A stretch of DNA of 64,000 bases from Diprion similis (GCF_021155765.1 NC_060106.1:21478031-21542030); one strand, 5' to 3'. Positions 38,497-51,186 are shown, counted from the stretch's first letter. Numbers and translations: made by a program. The notes: generated from the sequence alone by a model not told the origin.

Positions 38497-38502
38497 AATA
38501 AA
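38497..38502 (+). promoter_or_regulatory. AATAAA polyadenylation signal, likely for HMGS
   Basis: AATAAA occurs 187 nt past the HMGS stop codon in AT-rich DNA, the first canonical signal on this strand. Confidence 0.5.
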
Positions 38503-38734
38503 TAATTGTTAGCCAAGTGAGAACAAAGTTCGGAGTGTCGCATTTGTTCAATTAGCGACATTTCGGCTTTTCTACTTGTAGATAAATATTTTTTACCTTC
38601 GAATCAAAACGTACAAATGTTGTTTCATCAGTGCAGCTATTCCTGTGACATACGCGAATTGCTATATTCTTGTTGAATTTCAATTGATGTAGAAAAATTA
38701 ATATTGCACCTAACGAATTAGGGCATCAAGAATT

Positions 38735-39160
38735 GTGAATAGCAAAAAAAGTTTTAATAAAATTTTATACGCTTGTACAGTAATATTGACATGTTTTTTC
38801 TTTATCGCCGTTTGTGAATGTCTCATCGACACCCAGGGGCCAGTATATTCAACAAAAAGTTTAGTCATTGGTATTCACAGACGACCTAAAGAATATTTTT
38901 TTTCAACAACATTGATGTGTAAATGTCAGATTACAGATAAAAATTGTTATAAGAAACTTGAAGTTTCTCTTTATTATCACGGCGAAGGTCTTGTAGTATT
39001 TTGTAATGTAACAATGGTGCCCGGTCATTTGGTCAATCTTTTGTTGGAGAACCATACAATAATTTATACGAACCGTTTACTGACTTGTATGAACGAATAT
39101 TCATTTGAAACATTAACCCGTAGCATGTCGGGTAAACCTGATAAAGTTGACCTTTGGTAA
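38735..39160 (+). CDS. Orphan secreted-type reading frame lacking an ATG start
   Basis: An open frame from the stop at 38711 to a stop at 39158-39160. From GTG 38735 it encodes 141 residues: a basic start, a hydrophobic stretch (ILYACTVILTCFFFIAVC, signal-peptide-like), then a cysteine-containing region (CKCQITDKNC, FCNVTM, LTCMNEYS) with N-glycosylation sequons NVT and NHT. The only in-frame ATGs come after the hydrophobic stretch, so the usual start is missing. Either an upstream exon supplies it, the ATG has decayed to GTG (pseudogene), or the frame is chance. I recognise no family. It follows HMGS by 424 nt on the same strand and lies inside the inverted element pair. Confidence 0.25.
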   Translation: MNSKKSFNKILYACTVILTCFFFIAVCECLIDTQGPVYSTKSLVIGIHRRPKEYFFSTTLMCKCQITDKNCYKKLEVSLYYHGEGLVVFCNVTMVPGHLVNLLLENHTIIYTNRLLTCMNEYSFETLTRSMSGKPDKVDLW

Positions 39161-39336
39161 TTGTATAAGATTATACATTCAATAACATGATCAAGGCAAA
39201 AAAAAAAAAATGTAATCATTGTCCAAAGTGTCTGCAAGGCGCCGTAAAATGACTGCATTATTCGATACAGATTTACTTTATCGTTATGTAAATGATTAGA
39301 CATTCGTTTACCTTGATCCTTGCAGAATACGAGCTT

Positions 39337-39536
39337 GAAGTTATTAACGTTATCGTTGCAAAACATCGGGGAAAAAATCCGAATTTCCTTAATTTTACAA
39401 TTATTTTGAAGGAACTAATGTTTCCAAATATGAGTGTGTTGCGTTTTATTACGGTTTACTGAATTCCAAGCAATTCCAACATCGCGAAATAACGGTTTTT
39501 CCTCAGCATGAGTCGTTACGATAACGTTACTAACTT
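39337..39536 (-). mobile_element. ~200 bp TIR element, copy 2, inverted relative to copy 1
   Basis: On the minus strand it starts GTTAGTAACGTTATCGTAAC and continues GACTCATGCTGAGG, following copy 1 (35836-36041) along almost its whole length (AAACCGTTA, CAGTAAACCGT, CTCATAT, GTTCCTTCAAA, CCCCGATGTTT). The other terminus is more diverged (GAAGTTATTAACGTTATCGT). Non-coding, MITE-like. Confidence 0.8.
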
Positions 39537-40397
39537 AGATATGATTTCCAAACGCGATAATGCGATTAGTTCCTCATACGTGTTAAAGTAAGCGAAAATT
39601 TTAATTTCATTAGTTTTCAAATGATTTGTAGTATATGATATACGATAATTGTTATTTAAAAAAAAATTTGATTTTATTTCTTCTCGTCCTTTTTTTTTAT
39701 CATATGTATGCCCTGTTCTCACGACGACTGTTGATTTTTTTATCCCCTAGAAAGATTAAATTATCACGTGCACGTGCAGTGCTCAAAAGTTTGAGCTTTG
39801 GCAGTGCTCTGTTCAATACGTAATTATACGTAAATTATACCTATCGATATAGGCTTTGTGATATGTAGCGATTACGGCCGTTTACTGTATCCGTCGACAA
39901 ATAATTAAGTCTATCAAAACAGTTTGCACAACGCTGAATTACAACGTGGATTATCTCACGTATTCCGACAGAAACGTTGTTAAAAATGCATTTCCATTGT
40001 ATATACAATGAAAGGGTAAACTTAACTTGTAAAGCCCGATTCTAACTACCGGATTTGTATCCAGATACACGAATTCAAAATATGATGTATGCATTTTCGA
40101 GTTATTTTATTAATACGCACGACATTGAGCGGCAAATTTGATTGTGTCTCAAATTTAAATTGTTTAAGTCAACGCTATAGCGCATTCGGATGTGACTGAA
40201 AATATATTCGGTATGTGTGAGTATGCGTATCTCTCTCTAATAGCGTAGTAGCGTCTGTAGTAGTGTTAAGACTGTGAGTTGCTGTGACCAGCGTGTTATC
40301 CTGGAGCGTTGCCGTCACTGATTTACAGCGTTCTGAGTTTGTGAATTAGAATCAGTTAAATATTTTCTGGTAAAACGTGATTCTGACCTACAAGAAG
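39537..40397. other. Intergenic DNA and Trnau1ap promoter/5' UTR
   Basis: No gene is recognised. About 40200-40397 is presumably promoter and leader of the next gene. An ACGTGCACGTGCA motif lies near 39766-39778. Confidence 0.5.
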
Positions 40398-42031
40398 ATG
40401 TCGGGGCCCATGGTCTTGTGCCAACTATGGATGGGAGGCGTAAGTAAAATATTCGAACAAAGTTTACAATTAAAACAAGTTCCTAACCTCCAAACTTGAC
40501 GTGCCCCGTTAGAATAAACATAGTATCATTTGATATTAAATAACTAAGATAATCGAAATATCTTTATTGCACTTTGTAATCTTAGAGTTCTAAAATTTAA
40601 GTCGGTATAGCAGATATCGCAAGAAGTGAAAAGTTGCGCTGGTTTTCAATCGTTTCAAGGTTGGAATTGATAAAGAATTTTAATGTAAAGGATTTTGAAG
40701 CATGATCTTAAATAATTTAGTATTAACTAAATGATGTATCTGCTATGACTATTTATAGTTGGAACCCTATATGACTGAGAGTTTTATTATGAACGCATTT
40801 CACAAAATGAATGAGCAACCGCAAACTGTAAAAGTGATGAGAAATCGATATACCGGAGAGCCGGCTGGCTACTGCTTCGTCCACTTTCCGACTGATGAAA
40901 TGGCACTTGACGCTATGCACAAACTGAATGGCAAAGCTATTCCAGGTTCCAACCCGGTAAGTCGCTCATTTTGTTCTTTTTTTCTTGTACCTTACTTTTA
41001 AGAAATTTTTCAAATGTGAAAATACCTACTCAATTTCAGACTGTCAGATTTCGCTTAAATCATGCCAGCACCACAGGCAAACCGGCAACAGATAGAGAAT
41101 TCAGTATATGGGTCGGTGATTTATCAACAGATGTGGACGATTATTCCTTGTACAGAGCATTTGCTGCGAAATACAATTCCATCAGAACAGCCAAAGTAAT
41201 ACTGGACAGCTCAGGTTTCAGTAAAGGCTACGGATTTGTCAGATTTGCCAATGAGGAAGAACAAAAAAATAGTTTGGTTACAATGAATGGATACCGAGGT
41301 CTAGGTACTAAATCATTGAAAATTTGCAACGCAGTTCCTCGGCCGTGGAACAAAATTACAGGGTAAAAATGCGTTTATTGAATAATTGTTCCAATATCTT
41401 GCTTTTCATTAGAGACTAGTTTCATCTTCTGTGTCCTACTTTTTTTATTAATACTTTTTAGCTCGGTACCTCCACAGTCATCCTCTGATTACTCTATGTC
41501 GAACATGAATTCAGAACCATACAACTATTATGACACTTCTTCGTACTGGAATAGTTACAGTGCTTGGCAACAGGGATATTATGAAAGTGAACCAACGTCA
41601 GACAACTACAACAATTATGTATCAGACCAAAAACCAGAGGAGGATGAACTGGAATTGATTGGTAATTGTGTGAATTCAATGGTTTTACTTAAATTTATGC
41701 TTGTGTGATTTAGGAATTGTGAATTGAAAACTCAGGATCTTAGCTTTTGTCTAATTTCGATGGTGAAAAAGAAGATTACAATTATTTCATCTCCATATAA
41801 AGAGTAAAGAGTCACACTGAATTGATAACTAATATTATTTACCATCACGTTGTTATATCCTCCGGTTGTTTTACATTGAATATCTGTTGTCTTAATTATT
41901 TTCCAGAGCATTCTATTCCAGTGGATGTGGACAAATATAACAGAGATGCAATTGAGCAGGATTACAATATGTGGGATGCTTTAGAGAGTTCTAAATGGAT
42001 ACCCTGTGATACTCTGGAATTGTGCTATTGA
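40398..42031 (+). CDS. Trnau1ap: tRNA-Sec-associated protein SECp43 (Trnau1ap), 5 exons
   Basis: Exons 40398-40439, 40759-40956, 41040-41362, 41462-41661, 41907-42031; 888 nt, 295 aa, all junctions GT-AG and in phase. SECp43 is an RNA-binding protein associated with selenocysteine tRNA in vertebrates. It has two RRMs: the first starts LWMGGLEPYMTESFI and includes GEPAGYCFVHF (RNP1-like); the second starts FSIWVGDLSTDVDDYSLY and includes SKGYGFVRF. A Tyr/Asn/Ser-rich segment (SNMNSEPYNYYDTSSYW) and a short acidic C-terminus end in LCY. Human length is 287 aa. The first intron falls right after MGG, within the first RRM beta strand. If the host lacks selenoproteins, as reported for several Hymenoptera, its job must lie elsewhere. 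Confidence 0.94.
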
Positions 42032-42350
42032 GACACTAATATAGTTTTGGCTGTTCATAAAGTTTTCAGGAAACTAGAACTTTGCTCTACCACCAAATAT
42101 TGGATGATTTCCAGAAATCATTTTTTTAAATATTTTACCAAACATGCTGAGTATGGGATCAGCATTGCAGGGAACGTGAACGGCATGATTTGGAAAAATG
42201 AAGTATATCATGTCAGGGTTGGATTCAAAGGTTGAATTTTTTGTTCAAAACTTTATCAGCTCAGAATGACACTTGATTGTTTGTATTTTTACACGCCAGG
42301 TTAAATGCATTCTACTATAAAAGCTACACTTATTCAAGTTCGATATATGA

Positions 42351-42356
42351 AATAAA
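42351..42356 (+). promoter_or_regulatory. AATAAA polyadenylation signal, likely for Trnau1ap
   Basis: AATAAATAAATA lies 320 nt past the stop codon; the first unit is a canonical signal. Confidence 0.5.
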
Positions 42357-43878
42357 TAAATACCTTCAAAACAAGTCTAACATTTGATTTAAGATTAACT
42401 TATCCATATAAAGTAATTACAAATGCATAAATCTTAAACAAACTTTTATAACATAATGAAGAAGTATAACGAATGATGATTCATGGCCACAGGTCAGAGC
42501 TCGGAGGCACAAATGATGCTGCAAATACCACAGCAGTTAACTCAAGGCAAGGGATCACATCGAGTAGCTTGATTGAATTCGTTTCGTGAGATCCTCTTAG
42601 TCAGTTCTTCAGTTTTACCAATGTGATTTTTGTGAAGGAATAGACATCAGGTAAAGCCAATCTTTAGTCCGTTCGTTATACTCTGTTGGTACGTATCTGC
42701 GATTATAAATAGATCTCGAACTGTGCAAAGCTTTGTAATAAATATATCACCAAGCATCAATTGGTACAATATTTTACCAAATATATTTTGTACGAAAAGA
42801 TGCAATTATTTCAGACCACATAATATGTCAAGTTAATCAAAGTGCCGTTAAAGTGAACAGTTTTTCATTATCTCTGGATACTAATCTTCTTCGCAAGGAA
42901 AAAATGTTTACATTTCAAGCAAGCAAGACCACTGAAATATACACCAACTAGAACATGCGCTACCCACAAGGTACTGTAGTAGCAAAGCGTATCGTGTAAA
43001 ATATCATCATATAAGCATACCACGAGTGGTAAAGACAGAGATAGATCACCTTTTTCAGATATACGTACAATATTATCGTGGGTCGTAGGGAGAGATGGAT
43101 CATCCGTTTTGTAGCTCTCTCCCAGTATGCTTGTACGCGTCCAGTATATTTCAGTGAGGTAAAGACGCACTTGACATTAAACAAGTAAATACAGTGAAAA
43201 AATGTTTATGATATTTTCTCACGCTGATCTAATGTATACGAGCTTACAAATTAATAACAGGTCATATGTATGGTGTACATAATGAAAAAAGGATACCAGT
43301 AGGCTCAGAGTATCAGAATCGCATGTAAAGTAAAAAAGAAACCGTATTTACAAGTAATCTTAAAATAGAAATTATCACAATCTAATTGTACTTGGATCTA
43401 TGTACACTTATAAATTTAATATCAATGAATAGCATGACACCAATACAAAAAAATGTCAGTATAATAATAAATAAATCAAGCCGTAGTACAAAAAGTGTTG
43501 ATTGAAGCTATCTAAAGACTATTAATCCTGTGGGAATCTGTGTCACGACGAGGTCAGGGTTAATTTCGGTTTCCTGCACTCAACAATTCGTTTAATGGGC
43601 TGGTAATGTAGATCAAACATCGGTTTATTGAACTGCGGATTACAGGAATTTCTCCGTCCCGTCTCTCACCTTCCGTCGCCCATAGAACATTTCGCACACT
43701 AATTCCATAGGGTCTAGCAGTCTTTAAGTATCCTCAGTTAACACACAGAATAATACATGGCAAAATACTAAGAGAATGCGAGAGACAATCTACTCGATTC
43801 TCATTATCCAGTCAAAACACACTTTCAGGCATTATTGTGAATTTTGAATGACTAAACATTGCATCCAAATTCAAGTCC
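42357..43878. other. Intergenic DNA between convergent genes
   Basis: Trnau1ap (+) and BDP1 (-) end towards this stretch. No gene is recognised. Frames on the minus strand at about 42868-43184 overlap each other and resemble nothing known. Confidence 0.6.
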
Positions 43879-43884
43879 TTTATT
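43879..43884 (-). promoter_or_regulatory. AATAAA polyadenylation signal, possible for BDP1
   Basis: TTTATT on the + strand, AATAAA on the minus strand, 171 nt after the BDP1 stop codon. Other candidates lie further on. Confidence 0.4.
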
Positions 43885-44055
43885 ATCGAAATTTGTAACC
43901 ATTGTGATATTGCAATTTGAAGCGATTGTTTCCATTCGCGAAAATATTCACTTGCATTTATAAGAATTCTACAACTGAGTGAATAATGAAAGTCGCGCTA
44001 AAACTACAGCTGCATTGATATTGATAAAAGTAAGCCGTAGGAGTAAGTAAATATG

Positions 44056-46659
44056 CTACACCGTATTTACAGGTTGTTGTGCATCAACGTTTGGTGAATC
44101 ATTTTTCGATATTTTAGTCGTAACCGTAGCGAGAAGTTCTGGTGATAATTCAATCGGTGGGATGTTTTGTTTACTGCTTACCATCGTTGGATCTGGATTA
44201 GGACTTACCATATAAACTTGTAACATGGTTTTCCCTGGTTCATCTGGCGATTCACTGGACAAAATTACTAAGGAACCAGGTTCCGCTTTACTAATATCGG
44301 TAATCTTATGTTCTACGTGTTCCAAGTGATCTTCCGTAATTTGAACCTCTTTGACGGAGTTGTCTGAAATTAATTCAGATTTTTCCATTTCCGGCGCAAC
44401 ACAAACTTCTGTGGTATTTCCATCTTCATTCAAAATATCGTCTGTATGATGATCATCCATTTTATTTACATCAGGAGCCTGTAATCTTCTGATTTTTGGG
44501 CATCTACCGGAACGTGTCGGTTTCACTTCATAAATTTCAGTTTCACTTTCGGAATCACTGAAGATTCCTGCACCTTGCATTAAGTCATCTAATGCTTCCT
44601 CTATCGATATGTTCTTTTTACGTTTCTTACGGGTTTTCGGCTTTTCGATACTCAAATTGTTGTTTGTTTCCGATTTTACTGGTTCTCCCACAACGGAATT
44701 TTCATCTTCGACTTCGTCTACTTCTTCTTCCTCAGTTTCTTCATCTTGTCCAATGCTTGAAGTAACAAATGCTGGGACAAAAATTCTAATTAACTTCAAA
44801 TCTATCTACTTCATCGTGTGCATAAATCTAATTATTTCAAAATGAATATATGATCTTTAATTGCCATTGTTTTGTACATTAACAATTTTTTACAGGTCCA
44901 GACACAGTAAATACATACCACATTTCTTCCTCTTTTTAGTCTTCGATCTCTCTTTATCCTTAGTCTTGTTTTCTTTTGCTTTGTTCTTTTCCTCCAATTC
45001 AAGCTTTTCTTTTTCTACAAAAATTGCTGTAACCCAACAAACAAACCCTGTATTTCCCATTTCATAAAAAGCTATCCTAAGCAGTATATGTGTAGATGTT
45101 TAATAACAAGGCATTATATGCATCTGACTCTGCCGAACCTGAATGATAGAAATTAGAAATATAATAACTAGTCGACTTTGAACTTACCAAGCTCTTCTTC
45201 CAATGCATCTGTATCGAATTCTTGATGATATTTCAATGCCTTTTCAACTAATGGTCTGTTTGTTTTTTCCTCCTTTTTAAATTTCAACTTTATTTCTTGT
45301 CTAGATCGATTGGGGAACAAACTTTGCATAAGAAGAAAATCCGTGCCAATTGTATTCAAAGCTTTATAAAATCTTAAGGTTTCCCATTTTGGCCACTCTT
45401 TGCTTTTCTTAGGTCGTTTGTAAAATCCATTACCAGTACGCCCTTCGTCTACTACTACCTCTGAGTTAGCCAATGCTTCTCGTCCTTTCTTTGTTCCAGT
45501 TTGTTCTATGACCAGACTTTGCTCGTCTATGATTAATTGACCATCCGGTCCAACTTTGACCTGTGGTACTGGCATCGCAGCTGGTTCATCCACATTTTCC
45601 TCTTCAGTATGCACGATGTCATCATTTGACCTGAAATCATTATTAATTGTAAAAAAGTTGTACATCGAATTTTTCAAAGTATATTGTTCAACAAAAATTT
45701 TATTGACGATAAAATACACGTGTTACATTTTGTTGGGCACACTGTGCATAAAAAAGGTGATGCAAATTTCATTCCATCCACACAATTTATACTCACACAG
45801 AAGCAGGTTCCGTCCTCATTACTGGGGTAGACATATCTGGATTTTTCATCGGGTTTGTCACAGGGTTGTAGTATATCAGATCATACATCGTTAGTTTATT
45901 TCGATCTGGTGTTTTCTTTCCGTGTTTATGCAAAAACTCTCGTCTAGCCTCTGCTAACTTTCTAGCAGATTCTGAAATGACCATTCTTCGTTTTGGTACC
46001 GGCTTGAATTCTGGTGCATTATTGACATTTGTATTAGCTATGGGATCTCTGTTACTCTGCACCGAGCAACACGAGTCATTTCTGATACGATTAGGCACTG
46101 CACAATTAGGTCTCCGCCCATCGTCTTCCGATTCGCTTGCACTGGCTCCGCTTCCTTGTATACTATTCCTACGTATTCTACCACTACCATCCAGTCTTGG
46201 AACAGGTCTGACAAATCTTGATCTATTTTGTAATAATTTTGAAGGTGACGCAGGTGACTTTATTGAGGTAGAATCTGATTTAATGGACTCTGATCGGTAT
46301 GGAGGAGATGCAAGTGCTGCAAAAGTACACTCAGGAGATAGAATAGTGGAATCTTCTGACAATTTAATAATATCATTGTTTTCGTTCTGATCATTCACAG
46401 GAGCGAATGTTATTTCCTGATCTCCTCTTATTGGTAATGGTGTTTGTGGCTCTACATTCGCAGAGTCTGATTCCTCAGTGACAATAGGAATGATTGGCTT
46501 TTCGATGTCAGCTTCTGCTGTAACTTTATCTGTACTTTCCACCTTAGGACTGGACGATTGAGATGGTACTGGTTGTGACGGTTCTGGTTGAGAAGCATCT
46601 TGAGTAGCTTTCCGTCGCAGTGGAACATTAGCTACAGCTTTTATTCGAGCACGCCGCAT
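44056..46659 (-). CDS. Bdp1: TFIIIB subunit B'' (BDP1), 4 exons
   Basis: Exons 46659-45797, 45630-45188, 45014-44919, 44771-44056 (minus); 2118 nt, 705 aa, in phase at each GT-AG junction. BDP1 joins BRF1 and TBP to recruit RNA polymerase III to tRNA, 5S and U6 promoters in the nucleus. Seen: the BDP1-type N-terminus MRRARIKAVANVPLRRK, a long Ser/Pro-rich disordered part, a conserved LTMYDLIYYNP box near 265, and the SANT/Myb domain at about 366-415 (EWPKWETLRFYKAL ... GTDFLLMQSLFPNRSRQEIK). A charged helix (EELEKEKLELEEKNK), Lys/Arg-rich segments and an acidic tail (ETEEEEVDEVEDE) follow. The last codons overlap a donor-like CCTGTAAATAC, so a longer C-terminus by further splicing is possible. 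Vertebrate BDP1 is far longer; fly-sized proteins are near this length. Confidence 0.93.
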
Positions 46660-49398
46660 GTTGAGTTCAAATTTCCTAGTAGATCAGACGGTAAGCTATG
46701 AGGAATAAGAAAGTTTATCTTATGTTTAAGATGAAGACGATTGAAGTATACATGAGACAAACAATGAAGAGCAAACACTGGAATTGGTGTTAAAAATTTT
46801 TGTTTTAAAAACCGAAAAGGAAAGGAAAGGATATAATTTTAGTTACGGACGTTATGATAATATCAATGCATCGGATGCGATCCACGAATAGCCGGTGATT
46901 AGTTTTTTCACTCGACCATATGGGATCTAGATTGTAATTTAAACTTAAAGCTTTCTTATAAAACCATTCTGCCGTTGAAGTTGCGGAGTTGTTTCAATCG
47001 TGATTAATATATCTTGACTTATTCTACAGAAATTGCATTGGCATTAATTATTTCATCTCCTCTGAAATTCGGCGAACCATTTTTTATACCCAGAACGTGC
47101 GCGCACGTTGCGAATGAGGATCGGTTGGGGTTATGTTTTCATCCACTGGGTTAGGTTAGGGTAAGATTAGATTCAACGCTCCATATACCTACTTACACTT
47201 AGCACAACGTTTATTTCTCACAATCAGGCAAGATCCGCCGTAATGATTTTAATATTGCATGTTCCGAGTGTTCCAAATGTTCTATTATCACTTGCGACAC
47301 TGCAATGTATCCGCTCATTTCATACGCATGCCTCTTCATGACACTCGTAAACCGAATTTCACACTCAAGTCAAAACTCTAAATGCACTCCAAATCGACAC
47401 TACTGTAACCCTTTTTACTTTGAGTGTTGAGTTTCGAGGGTATCGTTGATTTTCTCACGTGCCGACCGCCTGTCTGCCAGCTTGCTTCCTCCTCCTGCTC
47501 CTGATCTCCGCCGCTTGCTATTATCCCTCTACCTTTTCTCCTGCCCCTCTATCTTTACCCTTCCTTATCGCCGAACGTGGTCGACACACACATATGCGCA
47601 TAGCGCACGCATAAATACACGCTCACGGAATAAATCATGTAGTCAAATGAGATGTGATGCATTCCACACATGCTTTAAGCTTACTTACAACCCCTGTGAG
47701 TATTCGAATACTTGACACTTAGTGGAAAACACAATTTGGCAAAAAGAACCACTGTATTTCAAGCACATGATAATAACTCAGAGGACAACGATAGATTTAT
47801 GTTACTTTGATTGAGAAGTAAATGAATTCAGTGTATATTTTTTTACATGTTATGTATATGGGTATAGTAGATTACAAAAGTTATTTTCTTTACTCAATCT
47901 TTCATTCGAAAAAGTATTACCCTAATTCTTACAGCACATTCCCATATCCATTTCTCTCTTTCACTTTCTTTTATACCTTACTAGATGATCATCAATTTCC
48001 ATAACAGCAAATGGATTAAGCGCAGGGTATGTATGGACCATTCAGGAAACAGTTGAATTTTGCACTTTAATTTTCTCTTCAATATGTATTCGATTAGATT
48101 TGACAAAATTACACTCAGCTCTCAGCTGCCTAAACAATAATAAGCATACGCCGTATTGCTGGATAAGTTTTGTTCCTACGATCGATATTCCATTTGTTAA
48201 TGATTTACTACTAACTTTATATAAGTATTTATCACTCGGTCGTAATTAGTTCTTAACATGTTAGAAACTTATACACATAAGCTATTAGATTTTTATTGTA
48301 AAGCTGTTGATAATATGCCTATACATATAATATATTTGTGTATTTACATATCCTAAAATGCTATTTCCGCTTTTATTTCTAATGAATTTAAAAAAAAAAA
48401 AAAAAAAAACTGTGTACATTTACATATATTTTTTCTATAGTTCTTAACTAACTTTGGAACCAAATGATACTTAAATATTTGAATAATTGTATCGCACATC
48501 GAATATTGCAATGATGCGTGAATAGGAGTAACATACAGACAATTTTGTAATATTTATTCAAGAAGACAGGATAAACAAACAAAATTCAAACCAAGAGATG
48601 TTACTCATTGTTAGGCATTGACGGTAATTCAGGTCAGCAAACCCATCTTCCTTAGAGTTTCGAACTGGTGATCAGATTATCTTCAAGACTCGCGAATACT
48701 TTGGTTGGAATTAATCAAGAATTGTGTTCAGTATCAAGAAACAAGTTTTTCAGAAAATTACCGAAAGTGAACCACTGCACATTGCTTATGTTGATAGAGA
48801 TGCTTGTCAACAAAGTTAACCGTATGAAACTTACGAATTATGTTGACATACAATAATGGACGATGATTACAATTTCGTGAATATTTCTCAACGTTTTCAA
48901 AAGTTTTTCATACAACTTGGTATGTAATAAATGTAAGACTTGTTTTGAATACCGTGTATAATCGTGGAATAAAATCGTTGAATATACTTTTTATACCATA
49001 ATAGACCTGCACAGAAAACTCCGTCTCGTAATTCCACTAGTCTGCTATTACTCATACAACAGTTTTTACGTTTGAAAAACGTCTGAATTCACTATTTTAT
49101 ATCAATCATAGATTTTGATCGTTGACCATTTATACTAAAATATTAAAACAACTGCTTCGACGTTTCAACAAACATGTGCTAACCTACTCTATTCGTCCAC
49201 TGACCTATGTCAGTTACTAAAAGATTATCTTGGCGGAACAGTTTCAGCTATCATATAGTCCACGTCTGTGAAACAGGACTGATACCTATAACATGTCAGA
49301 GACGATCTCTTGCATCAATGCAAAGTTTTAATTCGATTTTAAAGCATATGTATGTATTAATTTACAATTGGATAATATAGAACGAAATTATTATCGAA
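46660..49398. other. BDP1 upstream region and intergenic DNA
   Basis: No gene is recognised. GGGTTAGGTTAGGGT at about 47148-47162 resembles short insect TTAGG-type repeats. A poly-A tract is near 48390-48409. The part nearest 49398 holds the 3' UTR of the HERPUD-like gene. Confidence 0.6.
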
Positions 49399-51186
49399 TT
49401 AGACAACGTTTGGTTGATCGGGTATAAGAGATGCAAAAAACGAACTGAAGAATGTCCAAGCAAATGCCAAAGCTCCCGGTCTCTGACCTTCATCTTCGTC
49501 ATTGGGATTAACATGTGTGTCTGTTTGAGGAGCTGGCGGTGGTTGCTGTGCCGGTAAAGCCTGTGCTCCAACAGCTTCGTTTTGTAAAATTTGGTTATTA
49601 TTGTCAACACGACCATTGTTGTTGTCAACCAAGAGCATTGGTTGCACCCGAAAGAAACCACCCTGGTACCTAGAGTGTTTACAAGCATTTCTTTAGATCG
49701 ATGTTAAATGCAAGATTGCTGTATTGTTTTAGTTGCAAACATGTTATACTTACAAATACACAGCAAATCCCAAAAATGTTACGATGAGAAACCTGAGCGG
49801 AGATGAATAGAAGTAGACGATGCTAAACAAAACAATGACTCTGGATAGCATGTAAAAAAAGTCAAGCCAATCACGGTTCAATACTATTCCACCATCTCCT
49901 CTCTCATCGGCTGCAGCAGCATTGTTATTGGCATTGTTTGCTTCTGCAGGATCTATGGGAGCCCCCGCACCATGAGCGGCTGCACGCTGATGATCATCGC
50001 GATTATTGTTATTGACTGCTTCATTTGTGTTCGTGTTCACAGGCTGTATGTATGGAATGCTGCTTTGTACTTGGATACCTTGCGCAGCCATCCTGTAATA
50101 CAATAGAAAAAAAATGTCATACGACCAATTGTCTTCACGCATGGATTCCAAAACTAATCAAGTTAGTGTGATGTATGGATATACAGAAAACCTGTTTCAT
50201 TCTCATCACTCACATCTGCATATACTGTGTAAGATAATGCGTATAAGCCTGCTGCATCCATGCTATCTGCTGACTGTTCAGCTGGTTATAATACCGCTGA
50301 GTAGAATATAACTGAGCGGAAGAAGATCCTGGATTGTTAACCTCTTCACTTTCTAAGCTCTGACTTTGGAGTCTTTCCGATTGAACCGGATTTAGAACAG
50401 CATCAGGCTGTAATACGCCCATATTTCCGTCTTGGCCATTGGTTGATGTGTTAGTGCGTGCCTTGTCTGTGTAAAATGGCATCGTCGGAGCACAGACTAG
50501 ATGTACAGTATAGGATTGGTCGAGCTGGTCTCCACCACCGTAGTGATGGAGGACATCCCTCAGGAAGGCAGAATCGCTCAACAGCTGTCCAGAGTAAATG
50601 AGCTTTTGTTCGGAAGACTTCTGTTGAAAAAATCAGAGACCGTTACGGATAAAGCATTGATAGTGGCGTTATAATCAATTTAAGAGACGAGTTTGTTTGT
50701 ATATTTGGTAAAACATGGAGGGGGGAGGGGAGAGATAATACAATACATGTATGATTTAATGTACGGTTAAAATAGATATGAACAGACGATAATGATTTGA
50801 AATATGCTACGAGATGCTATCAGATCAGGATAAGAGATAAGGTTTCTATTTGGTAGAACGCATATTTTTATTCACAAGTAATGAGAAATTGGAAGAAAAC
50901 AGCTAATGACGGAACTTTCTCTCAGAAAAAGTTTATCACAATGAAAGGTGCACACACTTTCACAAATAAGAGCGAAAATATCAGATTATCAATATTTTTA
51001 TACTCGTGACGGATCAAAGAATAATACGCACGTAAATAAGATTCGGATGCTTACTGGTTTGCTAGGATAAACTTGGGCGAGGTGATCCTTGAGTCGTCCA
51101 ATGGTCCACCCTAATTCGCATCTTATAATTTGATCCTCAGTCTGCTGATTCGGGGCCTTTACGATTAACCTAACGACTCCTTCCAT
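49399..51186 (-). CDS. Herpud: HERPUD-type ER membrane ubiquitin-like protein, 4 exons
   Basis: Exons 51186-51055, 50620-50214, 50092-49754, 49669-49399 (minus); 1149 nt, 382 aa, in phase. HERPUD proteins sit in the ER membrane and scaffold the HRD1 ubiquitin ligase in ER-associated degradation; HERPUD1 is induced by the unfolded protein response. Seen: a ubiquitin-like domain at 1-~80 (VRLIVKAPNQQTEDQ ... LGWTIGRLKDHLAQVYPSKP, KLIYSGQLLSD), a Gln/Asn/Ser-rich linker with YYNQLNSQQIAWMQQAYTHY, an Asn/Ala-rich stretch, then two close hydrophobic segments (DFFYMLSRVIVLFSIVYFY and LRFLIVTFLGFAVYLYQ) typical of the HERPUD hairpin anchor. The tail ends SLIPDQPNVV. HERPUD1 versus HERPUD2 cannot be decided. 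The gene starts 712 bp from divergent CDK10. Confidence 0.93.

Noticed and set aside
42868-43184. Two minus-strand frames of 74-100 codons
   Set aside because: They overlap each other in different frames in 3' intergenic DNA; no known domain.
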